NCBI GenBank assembly: GCA_025618425.1
Contig: CM046849.1
Span: forward strand, 29,445,821 to 29,509,820
DNA length: 64,000 nucleotides
Origin: Heliocidaris tuberculata
Lineage: Eukaryota > Echinodermata > Echinoidea > Camarodonta > Echinometridae
Reading direction: 5' to 3'
Positions 44,597-56,037 of this stretch are shown piece by piece. The notes under the pieces are model-generated. The model was not told the origin of the DNA. It saw only the letters and a program-made list of their open reading frames with translations, and did not search any database. Position 1 is the first letter of the stretch, and each line of letters opens with the position of its first letter. The translations under genes were made by a program, and so were the position numbers.

Positions 44597-46244
44597 GGAA
44601 CTTCTGACGACGAGTTAGAAGGTGTATGTGACCAACTTTTTCAGTCTAGTGGACCTTCAGTCAGGTCAGGTCTTCTGGGAAGTGCATATTAATGTCAGAT
44701 CTAAGTACACAGTAAGTGCCCCACTCACACATTTGGTTAAATTCAAACAAGAATAGCTTAAAATCACACTTTCCTGTATGTACAAACAAACTGTGCATTT
44801 AATAATCTCTGTAACAACACCTAAAGTCATAAAAATTTCCAATATGTGCAATGAATTCAAGTGCATTTATAGATGACGCATGTACATGGTTTGACCTTGC
44901 AACTAAGAATAGAATGCACATTTTCATCACAATAATTTGAAGGTTAATATATTTTTTTTTGGGGGGGGGGAGGGGGCATATACCATATTTCAAACTCCCT
45001 CCTCATCACTATATTGAATTTCTACAGCATACAAATGAAGTTTATTTCAAAACAACAGTATTCAAACAGAGCTTTTATAGCACATAAGGCATTTTATCAA
45101 TAATTGTTTTCATTTAGGTATTACGTAATGTGTGAGCAAAGAAAGCCTAAAGCAAGTGGAAGAAAAGAAAAAAAACGATGACAGATTGTGACAGCATTAA
45201 TTTGGATCAATTATAAGATAGACAAGTAGCAAAAAAAAAAAAAAGGAGAAATCTGTTAATCTGGTCATTCATAACAAATAATAGCCAGGGATGGTGCTTC
45301 ACTTAATTTTACCAATTCAAAAAAAAAAAATCTGTATTTTACAAGAAAATTGTTTCAATTATATTTTTACAAAACAAAATATACCTCTATATTGGTTCAA
45401 CCATGACGTTATAATAAATCATTTCAAAAATCAATCTATTCTTACATCAGGTATCATTTCGAACACTGACCAATCAACCCAAAAATATCTTTCAAAATTA
45501 CTAACATCAAAAGAAAATTATACCACTCCAAGTCTCCAACCACAAACGATTACAGGAAATCGAGTTTGGAGTTAATTCTTACATTGTGAGACTTCACAGG
45601 AAGTCTGTGACTCAAGAGAATTTCATTTGCCAAGTTGGTTAGAACACTCCATACAAAAATAGATGCACATATTTCACAAGTGCCATCAATGAAATCAAAC
45701 GAAAGTATTTGATTTATGCAGGTCTTTGTTTGTGGTTAATGTGGTTAAGTGACACTTAACCAAACAAAGACAAGAAAAAAAAATGACTTTCCTTTGATAA
45801 TATCAAATAGGTTTCATCTTTGACTGTATGGTATAAATCATCTTCAACATCAACATAGTTCCCAGGGTAATCTTGAATTCCAGGAGTGATAGGTAATAAA
45901 TTCGCATAAACATCAAATGAAACTCAGGCAGGATATTTATAGCTACATATAAATACCTGCCAAATGACTCTGGTAGAAAAGGGAGAAAAGCCAAGAAATG
46001 ATCACAGAAAGATATGAAAAATTGGCATTATAGTAGTCTCAAGTTCCATACTGCTGCATAACAGGCAGTCCATTTATTTGAGTTTTGTTCTTCGCGGAAT
46101 GTGATTTACAGCATTTTTTGTTAGTTTGTTTATACATGTTTAACAACTATAAATTTTTAGCCATTTCTCTCATAATGAAATTCAATCATTAGAAATTAAG
46201 ATTAGTGTACATTTAAGTCACCATAATGCCTTACTTCAAAATGT
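44597..46244. other. Intergenic, nothing recognised
   Basis: AT-rich sequence with poly-A and poly-T runs; a G-run at about 44961-44972. No exon was supported. Confidence 0.4.
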
Positions 46245-46870
46245 GCATTATTAAAGTAAGCATTTTATTTAGCAATTTGCTTGGCTAAGTAAAATGGCTT
46301 AACTTGTATTCAGATCAAATGTAAGTACTTTACTTTAGTAAGCCTGTTTCAAGGCAAAATACTTACTGGTAGCCATTGTTACGTCACATATCCAATTGAA
46401 TACAAAAGTTGCTTAATCAAAATATTCATATTTCGTACTTAAGTATTGAATTGAATATGGTTATATGGGCCATATTCAATTCGATACTGAACTACGCAAA
46501 TACAAGTATTTTACTTTGCTTTCGGCTTAGGTAAAATGCTAAAGCAACTTTGGTATTCAGTTGAATCTTTTATCCAAGTATTTTACCCGAAGTCTAAGTA
46601 AATTACTTTGGAACCCTTGATCGGCAGGCATGTGGCTTTCATACATGTCATTATAAACTGCACACAAGCAAATTATATAAGCGCATAAAATGCTACGCAT
46701 TTATTGCGCATAATTTTGGACTGGGTATGTGACGCCACAATGGCTATCAGTAAGTATTTTGCCTTAAAGTAGGCTTGCTAAAGTAAAGTACTTTATTATA
46801 AGTGATCTGAATACAAGTTAAGCCCTTTTGCTTGTCCAAACAAAATGCTGAGTAAAATACTCAATTATTA
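46245..46870. mobile_element. Foldback element of about 630 bases
   Basis: Long imperfect inverted arms: CTTAACTTGTATTCAGATC (about 46301) against GATCTGAATACAAGTTAAG (about 46804), AAGTACTTTACTTTAG and TAGGCTTGCTAAAGTAAAGTAC, GGCAAAATACTTACTG and CAGTAAGTATTTTGCC. The centre has another palindrome around ATATGGGCCATATTCAATTC. No coding frame and no clear target duplication. Confidence 0.78.
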
Positions 46871-48938
46871 CCGGTTTTGAATTGAATACTGGCCCAGATC
46901 CCCTTCTTCACAATAGATTTTCTGCTGTATATGCTCCTAAAAAGGCTACAATATAACAAAAAGGACATACTTCTTCAACCATGTTCAAAAAATGACATCA
47001 CAATATGTGTGGTTTGGAAGCCTGTTCCAATAAGTAATTCATATTTCTAATGTAGAATAAAAAAATAGACGTAATGACCTAACAAAGCATACACGTGGCA
47101 CTCCTAGTATTTTTCACATAAATGTAAATACAAACAGTTGTTAAATTCTGAACGATTGTGGCAGAAAGCGGAACTGTGGACTATGCATGCAAGCATAAGC
47201 CATGCACAGTTCGTAACTACTGCATAAAAAATATACATAAAGCTTTATCTTGAAAAAAGAACAAACTTCAACAAAGTATTGAAGTAATAAATAAACAAAA
47301 ATTTAACACCAAATTGGAAAAGGAAAAGGAAAAAGGACAGGATGGGAAACCGATTGAAAAAGGTGTTGTGAGACTTGTGAGTGAGCAAGTGTCAGAAGTT
47401 TTTAAACCTCATTTAGCTGTGAATATTTACTCACTGTGGAAACCTACACAGATCAAGGACTTCGAGAGCTTGTTATAATGCATAGCCTGACAAAGCCGAT
47501 AAAACCATTCTTCATTTTCAACAGTAGACATTTATCACCCTGATGTATACGTACAAGGAAACCACGTGGAAGGCTATCTCTGTCCTCCACCAGTTATAAA
47601 AACATTTCCTCATAAAAGGGAATTAACCTTTAATAGAAAGATACATTGGGTGGAAGCGGAGAAACATGTTAGTGGCAGTTTCAGAAAAAAAAAATTGAAC
47701 AAAGAATAAGAAAGATATAAAGTTTACAAATTTGAGATCACTACCAACTGATACTGAGAATCTCCCATTGCCAATGCGATCATGTTTGTGTGATATACAT
47801 GTATATGGAGTACTCTCTCATTTGCTCTGTACCCAAGTATCCCTTTTCTCAATTTTGATGGAACAGATTGATTCTTTTTTCCTTAGGGGGGGGGGGGGGG
47901 GGTGGAGAAGGACATGTAAATGTAAAAGTATGTTACAACATATCATGATGTCTCTTTGAATTATTATTCTGCTTCTGCAAAAGCTAACATTCTGTAAAGG
48001 ATTAATTCCCAATTGAATTTTATATGTACACGCTTGATTTCTCTTAAACTTAAAAGTCTCCTTTTCTCACCAATTCCCTGTTTTACATCGAGATGTATGT
48101 TTTTGATCATAACTTTATTACTTATTAGGGGAAAGCTAAAAAATCACAGATAATGGAAATGCAAAAGGTGAAAAATGTTTTTTGGTGGCTTTGTCCACAT
48201 CTTGTGGTGACCCATTACAAATAAGGAGAAAGAAAGGGGTATGATTGTTACTAAGTCTTGATATCTTGTCATGATCAATATAAAGCATTTAACTTCCATT
48301 CTCCACCAAATATGCATTTCCAAATAAAACTATATATACATTGTGCTAGCTAAGCTAGACAAAACCATGGACCGATGAGAGATATGACAAAACCAGCACA
48401 CTAGTATTTCTCTTCATAAGAAAAAAATAAAAATTGATCTAAACCATAGCATTATATGCAACTGATATACAATTTTTTTTTAAATCTCACTGATATTTTT
48501 GTTCTACACAGTCCATATTTCCATAGTTTCAGTATCATTGAGCGATACATCATTTGAACCCCTCCACAAAATTGTTGAATTTCATTAGCTTTTCAGTCCG
48601 TATATAAAGCTTCAATTCAGAACCAGAGCAATACTGTAGGGTGAGTTTCACGGAAAGGTCCATTCACTTTACAGCAAATGTACCACCGACGAATTCAGAG
48701 ATCTATATACATTACCTGAAGCATACAAACATCTCTTCTCTTGCTATTAAAAGGCTGTGGAAAGATTGTTTACTGGCATAAAAAAAAAGCAGTCTGTGAT
48801 CATCCTCACATTTCTACAGAGACTGATATTGCTCTCTCTCTTACACAATTGCCTCCGTAAGTCTTTGATTGACCCACGCTCTCTCTCGAGAACACCATGC
48901 AGAATGCAGAAGCGGGATGATGGAGAAGGTTGATAGCT
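46871..48938. other. Intergenic / ORMDL 3' flank, no other gene
   Basis: AT-rich; G-run at about 47887-47902. TTTATT at about 48114 (AATAAA on the minus strand) could serve ORMDL 3' end formation, weakly. No exon was supported. Confidence 0.4.
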
Positions 48939-49074
48939 TCAATACTTGTTGATTCCAAATAATCTGAAGCCATGGAACATGGGTAGCTTGGGGACGACCC
49001 CCAGGAGCAAGGCTGCACAGTTGACCAAAAAATGGTAGTAGCCGTACTTTGTGTAAAAGCTGGCCAAGAAAAAT
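48939..49074 (-). CDS. ORMDL, exon 3 (C-terminus)
   Basis: The acceptor TTATTTCACAG at 49075 and the TGA stop at 48939-48941 bound 136 bases that complete the split codon of exon 2 and give the last 45 residues. The sequence [20 protein letters not shown], then VPKLP, and the final [12 protein letters not shown] are the ORMDL signature C-terminus (invariant FASFYTKYD-like helix and G-I-N-K-Y end). This part supplies the last two membrane helices. Together with exons 1 and 2 it completes a 163-residue protein; the family is usually about 153 residues, the difference being a longer N-terminus. Confidence 0.95.
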
Positions 49075-49192
49075 CTGTGAAATAACAAAAGTAAGCAGAG
49101 AGAGAGAATGAGACATAGAGTGAGCATGAGAGCCCAGTGCACGGTAGACAGAGAAAGAGGGAGGTATTCAGTCAGCCTTCAAATCTTAGAAC

Positions 49193-49662
49193 CAGTGTTG
49201 GGGCCAAGACCAGAGGGGCCAAGACCAGAGGGTCCGAGATCCAGATCAAGATCAAGATCAGACAGTCCGAGATCCAGATCAAGATCAAGATCCGCAGCTC
49301 AAGATCGAGATTAGAACATCTGAGATCAAGATCAGATATGTCCGAGATCAAGATCAAGATTGAGGTTACTGATGCCGATCTCGAGACTGGTCTCGAGATC
49401 AAGATTGATCTCGAGGTACTCAACACTGAGTCGTGTTTTCGCCGATTGGTGAACGATTTTAAAAGCTTTTTCGTTTGATAATTTACGTAATAACAATGTT
49501 GATCTCGAGCGATTTCGAGCGAAAATTCTGAGAACAGAAGCTCCGAGATCAAGATCAAGATCATGACCAACACCTTCGAGATCAAGAACAAGATTGAGGT
49601 TACTGATGCCTATCTCGAGACTGGTCTCGAGATGAAGATCGATCTCGAGGTACCCAACACTG
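49193..49662 (-). mobile_element. hAT-type non-autonomous element with perfect 8-bp target duplication
   Basis: Ends CAGTGTTGGGGCC and GGTACCCAACACTG are flanked by CTTAGAAC at 49185-49192 and again at 49663-49670, an exact 8-bp duplication, diagnostic of hAT elements together with CAGTG...CACTG-like termini. The body consists of ATCAAGATC/GAGATC hexamers flanking a 60-base unique core shared with the copy at 24357. No transposase is present. Confidence 0.93.
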
Positions 49663-50131
49663 CTTAGAACATTGACTACTGAGTTATCTCATTCCTGAAG
49701 GCTTAATACATGGACCACCTGGTTCCAGCATGTAATGGGTTAATCATATGTTTTTCTTTGATGCAACATGAAAGTTCTTGTAGGAATTTAAATCTTAAAA
49801 CTCCAACAAAACTCAATTGAAATAATCAGGCCATTCTCACTACAGGTACAGCCATTACATGAACATTTCCATATCATGTACTTGTCGTTAATATGAAGTT
49901 CTGTTTGATTACCAAACTTTCAAAATTTATTAAGTGATGTACATTACTGGCATATAGATGGTTTAAAATTGCTATTCAAGAATCGAAGTAAGAATCGAAG
50001 TAAGAAAAGAAAGGGAACTGCCAAGTATAACATTTCCTGTTTATCTTGGTTGAATATTTCCTTGGGGACAAAAGATGTTTTGGACTGAAATGTTATTACA
50101 GAACATCCATTTCCTGAACGATATTTTTTAA

Positions 50132-50487
50132 AGATATAGTTGAGTTCTGGTCATGTGATTACGTTGTGAAAGAAACTGTCTGGAAGTAATTTGGTTGATC
50201 ATGTCTACATAAGAATTGGTGTATAATGTGAGGTTTTGGAATCATTAAAATGATGAGAAATCAACCCAAACTCGCTCAAAAGGACACGCAGCAGTTGCAC
50301 ACAGAAATGGGTATATGGGATTGAACACAGATGTGGTATAAATGTTCTGCCTGAACACTTCAGCTATTTTTCGTCATATTTTGAACAGAAATCCTTTTCA
50401 CAGGACATTTTTCCTATGATGTTCTTCCAAACTGACATAAAAGAAATGAGAAAACTCACAGGTTATTTTTCACCTTTCCCAGAACTC
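50132..50487 (+). mobile_element. TTAA MITE, family B
   Basis: TTAA at 50128-50131, start AGATATAGTTGAGTTCTGG; the right end CCCAGAACTC runs into TTAA at about 50488-50491, a few terminal bases being deleted. Family core present (GGTTTTGGAATCATTAAAATGATGAG). Confidence 0.78.
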
Positions 50488-51048
50488 TTAACTCTGTGTG
50501 TGCCACTGAAAGTATCACCTATGTGCTGCAATGGTTTTCAAAAAGGGCAGTTAAGTAATTGCATCCAGATCATTGTGATTTCTGCTGCAATGCTACTATA
50601 TAAAGGCAACTATAATACTAGCTTTGGGGGGCAATTGAGTCCAGAAATTGCTTATCACATCAAAACTTTCAGAATTCACTGTTCAGTCTTAGTTGTCAGT
50701 TGTTGTGTATTGTCTATGAACACTAGAAAATGCCTGTGAATGTGCCCATCAGTGAATATTTACACAAAATGGGTTTAACCCTTAACAATGATCTAAACGA
50801 ATTTGCTAGGGTCCCAAAATAAAGAAGAACTAAAAAAAAAAGTTCTTTGTTTTATAAACATAGATAGCACAAATATTGAATCCTTTTTTTTAATTTAAAA
50901 ATAAAGGCAAACAAAAAAATGTTGACTGCTGCTTATTTTCCTTATTTTGGTCACCCTAAGTAAGCTAGTGGTTTAAACCAATGTTTATGTTCATAAACTT
51001 CATAATCCTGGGCCATAGATTGAGTTCAGTTGAGACTAAAGTACTCAC

Positions 51049-51197
51049 AAGACTACAGGAACCAAGGTAAGAAGTTTTCTTGTTGATGTGAACTGCTCTC
51101 CATTGTCTATCTGTTCCCACTGTGTCTGATACCTCTCACTGCCTTGACTGTCGGCCCAGATGGACCCTTTCACATGGTGGAAAAAGAAGTAGGTCAC
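51049..51197 (-). CDS. ORMDL, exon 2
   Basis: The acceptor CCATCCTCCCTGCAG and donor GTCTT|GTGAGT bound 149 bases (49 codons + 2). The peptide VTYFFFHHVKGSIWADSQGS, then RYQTQWEQIDNGEQFTSTRK and LLTLVPVV, matches the ORMDL centre: the H-x-VKG motif, the THWEQ(L/I)D.G.QFT.(S/T)RK motif and the start of the third helix. ORMDL proteins are ER membrane subunits that inhibit serine palmitoyltransferase when ceramide is high. The exon reads cleanly from exon 1 (phase 0) into exon 3. Confidence 0.96.
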
Positions 51198-51237
51198 CTG
51201 CAGGGAGGATGGACAAAAACATGAATTATATCTTATA

Positions 51238-51390
51238 TCAAAGAAGTTTTCTTGTGGATATGAACTGCTCTCCATTGTCTATCTGTTCCCACTGTGTCTG
51301 ATACCTCTCACTGCCTTGACTGTCGGCCCAGATGGACCCTTTCACATTGTGGAAAAAGTAGTACCGGTATGTCACCTGCAGGGAGGATGG
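51238..51390 (-). pseudogene. Tandem, truncated copy of ORMDL exon 2
   Basis: It lies in ORMDL intron 1, immediately upstream of the real exon 2. It keeps the same CCATCCTCCCTGCAG acceptor (exon edge at 51375) and almost all codons, with changes VTYRYYFFHNVKG for VTYFFFHHVKG and ISTRK for TSTRK. It then stops at TGA (51238-51240) after RKLL and lacks the last 24 coding bases and any splice donor. Use of this copy would end the protein after two helices, or trigger decay; otherwise it is an untranscribed duplication relic. High identity argues for a young duplication. Confidence 0.85.
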
Positions 51391-52193
51391 ACGAACAACA
51401 ATCTCACTTACTGTCTAATACTTTTTTTCTGAAGTACATATTATCATCAAGAATTATACAAACTTGTCAAAAACAATTTCACAATAGTATTAGTCACACA
51501 CAAAAAAAATTGAACAAATATTTTTCTTACAATGGTTAGCATCAACCAATAGATAATCACTGATGGCCAATTTGCCTTCATGCCCTCTCTCAGAGAACTA
51601 CAACCTAACCAGCAATATAGTTCCCAGCAGTTGAATTTTACCCCACTTTGTGGAAGCTGTCAGTGTTCACATCAGCCTTCTCGCTAGTACATAACACCCT
51701 TTGTACTGATACCAAGGGTGAGAAATTTCAGAAAATAAAAACCATGTGTAGATTCTTCCAACAAGGGTATCGACAAGGGTAATAAATGAGCCAATGCCTA
51801 CTCTCAACCAGCAAAGTTGCTTTGGTCATCTCAGATCACCCCTAGTCTGCAAGCACAGATCCTAATTTGACACTTTATTAGAAAATCATTTTCTTGAGAG
51901 AAGCCTAATTCAGCTACCTTCTGGTCATGTCAAAGTGTATCAGGAGCAGCTATAGCACAGGGCCTATGGTGGTCTTACAGTGTAGACACTCTTTTACGAC
52001 TGACCAGGGTTTGTGCCTGCAAACTAGATCAACCCCATGGGATTCTGTAAAGCCATATTTTTGTCCATTTGAACCATGTGTAAACTATTTTCTGCTGAGA
52101 AGCCTGGTTCACGTTGCTAGATCTTGGCCTTGATGCCTTCTGTAAGAGAGCTACAACCTAACCTTCAATACAGTACCATGCAATTCAACTTAC
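51391..52193 (-). other. ORMDL intron 1
   Basis: Holds the family F MITE at 51842-52027. Flanking the MITE are two copies of a CAGAGAACTACAACCTAACC / AGAGAGCTACAACCTAACC segment (about 51591 and 52145), each followed by CARTTGAATTTTACC-type text, suggesting a further local duplication including part of the exon 1 boundary (CCACTTTGTGGAAGCTGTCAGTGTTCAC at about 51640 resembles exon 1's end). Confidence 0.75.
51842..52027 (-). mobile_element. Family F MITE (reverse)
   Basis: Starts CTAGTCTGCAAGCACAGATC and ends CTGGTTTGTGCCTGCAAACTAG-like sequence (GGGTTTGTGCCTGCAAACTAG). Matches 16287-16463 in reverse (TTTGACACTTTATTAGAAAATC, AGGAGCAGCTATAGCAC). The flanks ATCACCC and ATCAACCC are similar but not an exact duplication. 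Confidence 0.78.
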
Positions 52194-52400
52194 CACACTG
52201 TGTACCACAGTTGTTAGTGTCCACACTGTGCTAACACTGAAGAAAGGCAGACTGAGGAGGAACAGGTGCATGCCGTACACGCCCATGACGTAGGAGAACC
52301 ACACCCCTCTGCTGTGTAACCAGGAGTGGTAAGTACTAGGCTTGTCTGCGGCATCGCCGTTCGTCAAGCTTGCTGAGCTGGGTGACTTCTCTAGCTTCAT
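52194..52400 (-). CDS. ORMDL, exon 1 (start codon)
   Basis: ATG at 52400 to donor GTGTG|GTAAGT at 52194: 69 codons, phase 0. The N-terminal 30 residues (MKLEKSPSSASLTNGDAADK) are hydrophilic and lineage-specific. Then HSRGVWFSYVMGVYGMHLFL, LLSLPFFSVSTVWTLTTVVH and S-V give the conserved 'NSRG.W..Y..GV..LH..LLS.PFFS....WTLT..+H' block and the first two membrane helices. The full protein (207 + 149 + 136 coding bases) has 163 residues. An acceptor (TATCATTTCAG) upstream at 52548 suggests a 5' UTR intron, so 52401-52547 would be leader. Confidence 0.96.
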
Positions 52401-52547
52401 TGTGTGGGTGTGGGTGGGGGTGCTTGCTGGGTCAGAGGTGAAAGGTCAGGCACCGGTGTCGCTATGTAGACCGGCCAGAGATGAACTTTGGTGTAAACAG
52501 GCAGGAGGTGGTTTAGAGGACTTTATATGACGTCTTCTTGAGGTACA

Positions 52548-53238
52548 CTGAAATGATACAATGATGACAAATTCAATATACAGAGCAAAGACAAATAAAA
52601 GTAATCACGTGTTTGACATACCCAGACCTGCCAACCCTGAAACCCAAGAAATAGGGACAAATGACAAAGCAGAGCCTAAAAATAGGGACATTTCTGAGTT
52701 TCCTAAACATTACTACAGACAGATTTTTGCATAAATAGGGACACAGTGGTAGAAGTGGCTCTTTCTTTTGCCAAAAATCGGAATTGTCCCTATAAAATGG
52801 AGACAGTTGGCAGGTATGCATACCGGTATACATGGAATACTATAAGGGGAAAAAAAAGGAAAAAAAAACAAACGAATCTCAACTTCTGTAGAAACAAATT
52901 GAAGGATGCAGGAACATATATGTTGAACAGTGTAGGCTCATAAAGGGTTAACACCTTAACGGGCTTAAAAATGCTAACAATGTAGAATAAACTTGTTAAT
53001 CTTATGTAAGAAACACATAACGATGAATATTTATGCGAACATCAGACAGAATTTCAGCCATCTTTAAAACCTTTTCATAAGTATTTTTTTGTTGTTGTTG
53101 ATACAGTAGCAAAATAGCAAAATAGCAAAAGCATGCAGGGACGAACAACTACTCAATTTTTACTCAATTTGTACTTTTTTACTTTTTAAAAATTTCTTTG
53201 TTGTTGTTGATGCTGTTGTTAATGTTCTTGTTTTTGGG

Positions 53239-53271
<33 letters not shown>

Positions 53272-55066
53272 GGGGGGGGGGTGCACCTAACAGATATTGG
53301 TATAGCCCAAATATAAAATGTGAGAATCACTGATAATGTACAGGGCAAATGAGCTCTGTGATAGCACCTTGCTATAATATCCCTAAATGGCATCTTTATA
53401 TATTCACAACTAATTGACCAACAACACTAATAGTCGACTTGATATTTTATGAACCTAGAAAAGTTCTGTTGAAGTTCCTTTTGTGGATTTGTGATCCCAT
53501 GTTGTCTCCGAACAATTTCAGCTTTGTTGCCCCGAAAGCAACTTTAAAACATTTTGCATAATTTGCATAAATCAAAGACAGGCAATGTTAAACCAACCAA
53601 GACAACTTACGCACAATGTGCGTGCTGCACCCAACACTAACAGTGTTGTGGAATAATCTTGTGCAATGAAAACTGTGATACAATCAACACCCTGGTATAT
53701 CCTCCGTTCATTGCATCACAGGTTATGCTGCATAAGATGAATAACACACTGGATTTTGATATGCAAATTATGCAAATTGCTCAAGGTCGCCCAAAGGGCA
53801 ACAAATCTGATAATGTTCTTTGACTACTTACCATTAGAAATCAACAAAAAAAACTTCAACAAACAGAACTTTTATAGGTTTACTGTTGGCTGTATAGGAG
53901 CATCAAGTGGACTATAAAATGATTTATCGGTGACTGTTTCACCCCATACTGCTGAGCAAAACATTGTTTACACCTTGAGGTAATATATACTGATGCAAAG
54001 GTGCTTACTGGATTATTTCTCTCTTTTTATTCATATCCATGTAATCCTCATTTTACATGATTCCCAACTTCCTTTCTCTCTCTCTCTCTCTCTCAGTTTC
54101 TCTCTGTTTCTCTATCTTGTTCTAATCTTGCATAAAGAATCATACATATACCATACAAAGGAGGCATTACCAATGACATTTTAATAATCATAACTCTATT
54201 ATCTGGGTATATGGGCCATGAACAATACATGCCTCATATATATACAAATACACATGAACAAGCAAGATTTAATCATAATTCAAGTACACTGTACATACAG
54301 GTTGAAATACGTTTAGTCCATACCTCCTCCTCGGTGCAATTATTGGAAATCTTGTTCTATAAAATGTTAAACATCAAAACTTCTTTGCAATGAATGTTTT
54401 GAGTTTAAGGATACACACTATAACAATGACAGTGAGTAAAGAAAAAAATGTACACTGTACAGATTGTAACTTTCAGTTTTCATTGAATAATAAAACTAAA
54501 TGTAATGAAATCCTTTACTGTAAGTAAGTACTAGGGAAGCATCATATAATTTGCCATGCATTCCCAACTGCTGCATTTCACCCAAGGGACTTTTTGCCTC
54601 TCTTCTTTAAGTTTTTGCGACACCAAGCTTAAGAAAATGGAAAGTACTGTCACAAAGTCACATGACATGACCTCTTGTTACCTCATTTCTGCATATTTAT
54701 GCAACCAAAATCTTTTTCTCAATGACTAAACCACAGCTGAAGAGCAGCTTAAAATATCAAAAGACATTGGATCTGTTATACAACACCAGTAAATTATCAA
54801 TTAAATTCCACCGGCAACATCCCACTTTTTACACCCTAGCAAGAAGGTAAGTATTTAAACAGAAGTACGTAAACAGGGATGTTCACAAAACAATGGGATA
54901 ACATACTTGTAGACTGTGGATTATATTTTCATGACATATTATGAGTTTACCTCTTACTGTGCTACAAATTAATTTTTTACTTTGTTTCTTGCAAAGAAAA
55001 TTAATTTCTTACACATGGCACCCTCCATGCTTTTTTTTTAGTTGCCTCAGATTAAATTCAAATTAA
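52548..55066. other. ORMDL 5' region and intergenic, no other gene
   Basis: The promoter and 5' UTR exon of ORMDL are probably here but not resolvable. It contains a tract of T (53237-53272) next to a G-run (53273-53281), a CT run at about 54078-54093, and no supported exon. Confidence 0.45.
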
Positions 55067-55494
55067 AGATAAAGTTGAGTTCCGTTTATGCATAGACCTA
55101 CAGAGGTGGTAGGTCTATGGTTTATGCGATTACATTGTGAAAGAAATTGTCTCAAAGCAATTGGAAAATGTTGATCATGTCTAAATAAGAATGAGTGTAT
55201 ACTGCAATGTGCTGGAATCATCAAAATGATAGGAAATTGACCCAATGTCGCTGAAAAGCACATGCACTTTAAACAGAAATGGGTAGATGGGACTGCACAC
55301 ACATGCGGCATGAATGTTCAGCCCAAACACCAAACACTTCAGCTATTTCTCGTCATATTTTGAATACGAGGGCATTTGAGGAGCAATCCTTTTCAGGGGA
55401 CATATCTACTATGATGTTCTTCCAAACTGACATAAAAGGAATGAGAAAGCTTATAAATTATTTTTTTCAATTATCCCAGAATTCAACCTTCTCT
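55067..55494 (+). mobile_element. TTAA MITE, family B
   Basis: TTAA at 55063-55066 and 55495-55498; starts AGATAAAGTTGAGTTCCG and ends CAGAATTCAACCTTCTCT. It has an internal short palindrome (AGACCTACAGAGGTGGTAGGTCT) not seen in the other copies. Confidence 0.86.
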
Positions 55495-55518
55495 TTAACT
55501 AGCATTTCTTCCACTTAA

Positions 55519-55823
55519 AGTGGCATTAAACTGGTAGAACTTGAACAGTGCCATCTTACAGTGATTGCTAAATTAAAATTTTAATTTGAAAATAAATTGC
55601 ATTTTATTTTGAACTTGACAAGCAGCTTTTTTAGATACATGTAATAGGCAAATTTTACATATCAAAACTATTATTTCTGACTTGGCAAATGTGGAAAATT
55701 GCCTACAGGTACATTCTAAGCTTCTACAAACTAGAATGGGGCATGATGGAAAATGAGAGGCACAGACACTTTTCAAATCCTGTTAAAAGATGGTGCCATT
55801 AGGAGCTTCAGTTTACTGTCACT
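55519..55823 (+). mobile_element. TTAA MITE, family H
   Basis: TTAA at 55515-55518 and 55824-55827; starts AGTGGCATTAAACTGGTAGA and ends TTCAGTTTACTGTCACT. Lies 20 bases after a family B copy, so two TTAA elements inserted almost side by side. Confidence 0.87.
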
Positions 55824-55827
55824 TTAA

Positions 55828-56037
55828 AGGAAAGTGTGTCCTGTGTATATATCTCAAAAGCAATGGCCCAGTTTGATGACATTCTCCGGACTGATGGCTG
55901 TCATTGCTACGTTGACTGAAAAACATGTACTGTAAAGTCATTACAAAAAAAAAATCATTAGCATTGTTCAGATTCAGTCATCACCCACCACTTGTAAAAA
56001 GTTCAATGGATACATTCTGTAAGGATTTCGGTCCATT
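55828..56037 (-). other. 3' UTR of the two-exon gene
   Basis: Minus-strand sequence directly after the TAG at 56038; likely 3' UTR, no clear AATAAA. Confidence 0.4.

Larger units (their letters stand above)
49075..51048 (-). other. ORMDL intron 2 with transposons
   Basis: A 2-kb intron holding the hAT-type MITE (49193-49662) and a family B TTAA MITE (50132-50487). The phase of the flanking exons (2 + 1) is consistent with no exon in between. Confidence 0.88.

Noticed and set aside
49108..49591. Frames in the hAT-type element
   Set aside because: They encode only the hexamer repeat; both copies give similar peptides because the DNA repeats.
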